A stretch of 32,143 bases of DNA from Theodoxus fluviatilis (lineage: Eukaryota; Mollusca; Gastropoda; Cycloneritida; Neritidae). The stretch's first letter is position 1; each line of letters begins with the position of its first letter. Below, piece after piece: positions 29,967-32,143 of this stretch. The notes beneath the pieces are model-generated. The model was given only the letters and a program-made list of their open reading frames with translations. It searched no databases and had not been told where the DNA came from. The stretch is from positions 27,501 to 59,643 of the forward strand of contig JAWQFJ010026705.1 in NCBI GenBank assembly GCA_034096865.1. Direction: 5' to 3'. A program made the translations under genes and the position numbers.

Positions 29967-30002
<36 letters not shown>
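29967..30002 (+). repeat. (GT)18 microsatellite
   Basis: Perfect GT dinucleotide run inside the Harbinger-like element. Confidence 0.95.
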
Positions 30003-30003
<1 letters not shown>

Positions 30004-30098
30004 ACCGTTTATTAAGTTCATCAGCAAGAGGCAAACGAGCAGAAGATCAAGTTTTACAATAGGGCAATGATTTCCGCAGTGAGAACCATTGAAAATTC

Positions 30099-30195
30099 GT
30101 TCCCCCCCCCCCCCTCTTTTCTCGAGAGCTTGCGGGTTTGAACCCAATTTTTTGTGTGTGCCAAAACCTGGAGGTTCAGCGCCAGCGGTTTTTAT
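30099..30195 (+). mobile_element. SINE fragment, copy B
   Basis: Plus-strand 3' part of the same SINE as copies A and C: C-run, CTCTTTTCTCGAGAG, TGCGGGTTTGAACCC, GTGCCAAAACCTGGAGG and CCAGCGGTTTTTAT. The tRNA-like head is absent (5' truncation). It is nested in the Harbinger-like element. Confidence 0.75.
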
Positions 30196-30272
30196 CCCTC
30201 CAGGACAACGACAGTGGTCCGAGACTAGTCTTAGACCACGCTGAAAGTCCAAGTTCATGAATTACACCCCAG

Positions 30273-30930
30273 GGGACCTGAAGTGCTTAGCCACTAGGGT
30301 GTCTATGTCATTGCGGATGGCGTGCGTGTGTCCGTAAAACCTTCTACGGATGGTCTGGCCAGTCTCACCCACATACTGCCTGTCGTGACACTGTTCACAG
30401 TCAATGAGGTAGATGACGTTGGTTGACGTGCACGACAACCAGTAGTCTCTGATGTGGAAAGACTGGCCAGTGATGACGCTGCGGAAGGTGGTAGTGTCCT
30501 GCAGATCTCTTACACAGTACACATTTGGGGCATGGGTGACACCCGATGTTGGTCTCCTGAGCCAAAGAACGGGGGAAGGGGAGAGTCGAGGGCATCAGCA
30601 GTTTTCTTAGATTAAAACAATTTCTTTCTCCTAAAATAGGCGGGTTTGGAGCTGCCCGTCTCATCCGCGTGCTAGTGTGGAGCACCGGCAGAAACTGCTT
30701 CAGCCACTGGCTCAGAGGCGGGTTGCTAGGGTTGTGACGAATCACAAACGGCACTCTGTCTGCACCCTCGGCTTCTCTTCGAGCATACTGAAGAGTAGAT
30801 GCTCGAGTCCTGGCTGCCACTTTTTTCACAGCTGCCTCAGTCAGTCCTACGGGATAACCTCTTTTTTTAGCTTCTTTTTCAGTTCATCACATCTGCGTCC
30901 GAACGTATCAACATTTAGACAAAGAATTAT
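30273..30930 (-). pseudogene. Penelope-like element: linker and GIY-YIG domain
   Basis: In an intact element the C-terminal GIY-YIG nuclease nicks target DNA for RT priming. Minus strand, from about 30930: FGRRCDELKKKLKK, then after a frame change KKVAARTRASTLQYARREAE, VPFVIRHNPSNPPL, CFNLRKLLMP, and the Cys-rich linker GCHPCPKCVLCKR. A frameshift near 30500 follows. The GIY-YIG core then reads NVIYLIDCEQC, QYVGETGQTIRRRFYGHTHA and LVAKHFRSPG, where the Harbinger-like element interrupts it. The reverse transcriptase proper is not found upstream; above 30930 the frame degrades and a GA microsatellite follows. The GIY-YIG signature residues (I-Y...Y-V-G, the Arg of the R-x-x-x-H helix) are present. 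Confidence 0.85.
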
Positions 30931-31158
30931 GGCTTACCTCAACAGGCCTATGAACTCTCACGAATACACACTCGTATCCCGATTCCAGAACTTTCACTCA
31001 AAGTCGTCCGCGGTTATATTCATTTCGGGGGGGGGGCGGGGCTGGTCTTGGACTTTGGTGTGTAGTCTACCCAATCCTTGGACGGACCGTAGTCCGCAGT
31101 TCAGTCTGCCGACTGAACAAAATACACGGTCATATTGTAGACTACGACAGTCAAGTTC
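30931..31158. other. Unassigned, possibly decayed RT end
   Basis: Lies where the RT of the Penelope-like element should be on the minus strand, but no RT motif is readable. A short G run lies at about 31027-31035. Confidence 0.3.
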
Positions 31159-31265
31159 ATGAGAGAGAGAGAGACAGAGAGAGAGGAGAGAGAGAGAGGG
31201 GGGGGGGGTGAGGAAGCTGGGAAAAGGAGAGGAAGGGAAGAGAGAATGAGAGTAAGAGGGTGGGT

Positions 31266-31327
<62 letters not shown>

Positions 31328-31418
31328 AGAGAAAGAGGGGGGGAGGGGAGCTGGGAAAAGGGGAGGAAGGGAAGAGAGAATGAGAGTAAGAGGGTGGGTG
31401 GGAGAGAGATCGAGAGAG

Positions 31419-31465
<47 letters not shown>

Positions 31466-31502
31466 CAGAGAGACAGAGAGAGAGAGACAGAGAGAGAGTG
31501 AG
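31159..31502 (+). repeat. (GA)n tract with an internal duplication
   Basis: Almost pure purine. A 60-70-bp segment (GCTGGGAAAAGG, GAGGAAGGGAAGAGAGAATG, TAAGAGGGTGGGTGGGAG) occurs at about 31215-31270 and again at about 31350-31405. Confidence 0.9.
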
Positions 31503-31599
31503 AGTAGCCATAAGTACTGATCAAAAGATCAGATAAAGGCCTCGCAGCCTAAGACATCTGAGGACATATCTATCTATCTAAATTAATTCTCCTATAAAC

Positions 31600-31968
31600 T
31601 GTCCTCGCAAATGACGTCACGTTATTGATGACGTCGCACATGTTGGAATTTCGCCATTCCTCCCCAGGTGTTTCGAAATTCTTCTGGCATATAGGATCGA
31701 AAATCTCCTCGCAAATGACGTCACTTTATTCGACGTCAAATGATAACGTCACAGAGTTTGCAAAATGGAGTCTGTTGAATCGTTTTCATTAAAACACCAA
31801 AATGTAAAAAAGTCACTTTCTTTTCAAACCTCGATTCTGAAAATTTGATAATATTGAATGGGACCTAACTTCCAGTCAGTGTGCAAAATCTCAAGGAAAT
31901 CCGTCCAGTAGTTTTTGAGATATAGGCCGTGGAGACGGGACAGACAGACACACACACACACACAGACA
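31600..31968 (+). repeat. Dispersed CRE-rich repeat, copy 2
   Basis: Homologous to 29117-29440. It carries TGACGTCA twice (about 31612 and 31718) plus further GACGTC/ACGTCA sites, because its start (CTCGCAAATGACGTCAC) is duplicated locally. The GACAGACACACACA tail runs straight into SINE copy C. Confidence 0.8.
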
Positions 31969-31971
31969 GAC

Positions 31972-32143
31972 TAATAAAAACCGCTGGCGCTGAACCTCCA
32001 GGTTTTGGCACACACAAAAAATTGGGTTCAAACCCGCAATCTCTTGAGAAAAGAGGGGGGGAAAAACACACACAAAAACACAAAAAACAGGTCGGGTTCG
32101 AAAAAAGTTTCAGCGCGGATTCGAATCCGTTCACGCATGACCT
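31972..32143 (-). mobile_element. tRNA-derived SINE, copy C (cut by window end)
   Basis: Minus strand from the window edge: AGGTCATGCGTGAACGGATT, with the B-box-like GGATTCGAATCC, then CGCTGAAAC, the CTCTTTTCTCAAGAG and GGGTTTGAACCC block, and the common tail ending GGTTTTTATT. The tRNA-like 5' part lies outside the window. Confidence 0.7.

Larger units (their letters stand above)
29506..30269 (+). mobile_element. PIF/Harbinger-like DNA transposon, 764 bp
   Basis: Perfect 27-bp terminal inverted repeats start GGGTGTAATTCATGAAC (29506-29532 and 30243-30269). The 3-bp target duplication CAG lies on each side (29503-29505 and 30270-30272). A subterminal 17-bp inverted pair, GAGTCCAGGACTAGTCC at 29556 and its complement at 29592, adds structure. 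Harbinger elements duplicate 3 bp and encode a Myb/SANT-like protein; an ORF of that kind starts inside (29767). The DDE transposase is missing, and a GT microsatellite plus a SINE fragment occupy the right half. Confidence 0.75.

Noticed and set aside
31159..31520. Arg-Glu and Ser-Leu repeat proteins on both strands
   Set aside because: They are translations of GA/CT microsatellites. The same holds for 13731-14100, 21876-22184 and 26843-27157.

Overview
This window looks like repeat-dense, intron- and intergenic-type DNA from an invertebrate animal nucleus, most plausibly a marine mollusc. The basis is the mix of element families: a Gmr1-like Ty3/gypsy element, Penelope-like elements with GIY-YIG domains, a LINE with a restriction-like endonuclease, LINE copies of the type often annotated 'craniofacial development protein 2-like', tRNA-derived SINEs, MITEs, and very frequent GA/GT/CT microsatellites. 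The species call is inference. I found no bacterial operon, no CRISPR array, no rRNA and no functional tRNA gene. I found no cellular protein gene I can name; the only candidate host exon is a weak MYND-like ORF on the minus strand near 18 kb.

Layout. 0-1.3 kb: decayed LTR-element gag with zinc knuckles (minus). 2.9 kb: a hammerhead-like hairpin of the kind seen in Penelope-like elements. 4.2-4.56 kb: 10-bp tandem array. 4.6-5.47 kb: an 866-bp foldback DNA transposon with short TIRs, 7-bp target duplication and a THAP-domain start in its loop (P-superfamily-like). 6.35-9.8 kb: a non-autonomous Gmr1-like LTR retrotransposon whose integrase lies before the reverse transcriptase, carrying large deletions and ending in a polypurine tract and a candidate 3' LTR. 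9.93-10.32 kb: tRNA-derived SINE. 10.4-13.8 kb: two fragments of related restriction-endonuclease LINEs, the C-terminal end of one lying upstream of the RT of another. 14.07-14.79 kb and 24.86-25.9 kb: two LINE copies with 5' inversions that fit twin priming; a third copy of the family, 5'-truncated, is at 27.73 kb. 17.7, 20.3-21.7 and 22.2 kb: 35-, 36- and 31-bp minisatellites; the 36-bp array has an 11-monomer higher-order repeat.

26.8-30.93 kb is the richest part. One Penelope-like element on the minus strand (linker, GIY-YIG domain, C-terminus, 3' CT/GA tract, hammerhead-like motif) has been split by later insertions. A PIF/Harbinger-like transposon with a Myb/SANT-like ORF sits inside a GIY-YIG codon run with a clean 3-bp duplication, and itself holds a SINE fragment. 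A second, 2-kb block of insertions (SINE, LINE, MITE, CRE-rich repeat) splits the domain again. The right end (31.1-32.1 kb) repeats the CRE-rich element and the SINE.

The window therefore records successive transposition events rather than a cooperating gene system. Nothing here is clearly a new molecular system. The best leads are the THAP foldback element, the nested Penelope/Harbinger/SINE stack and the 36-bp higher-order minisatellite.
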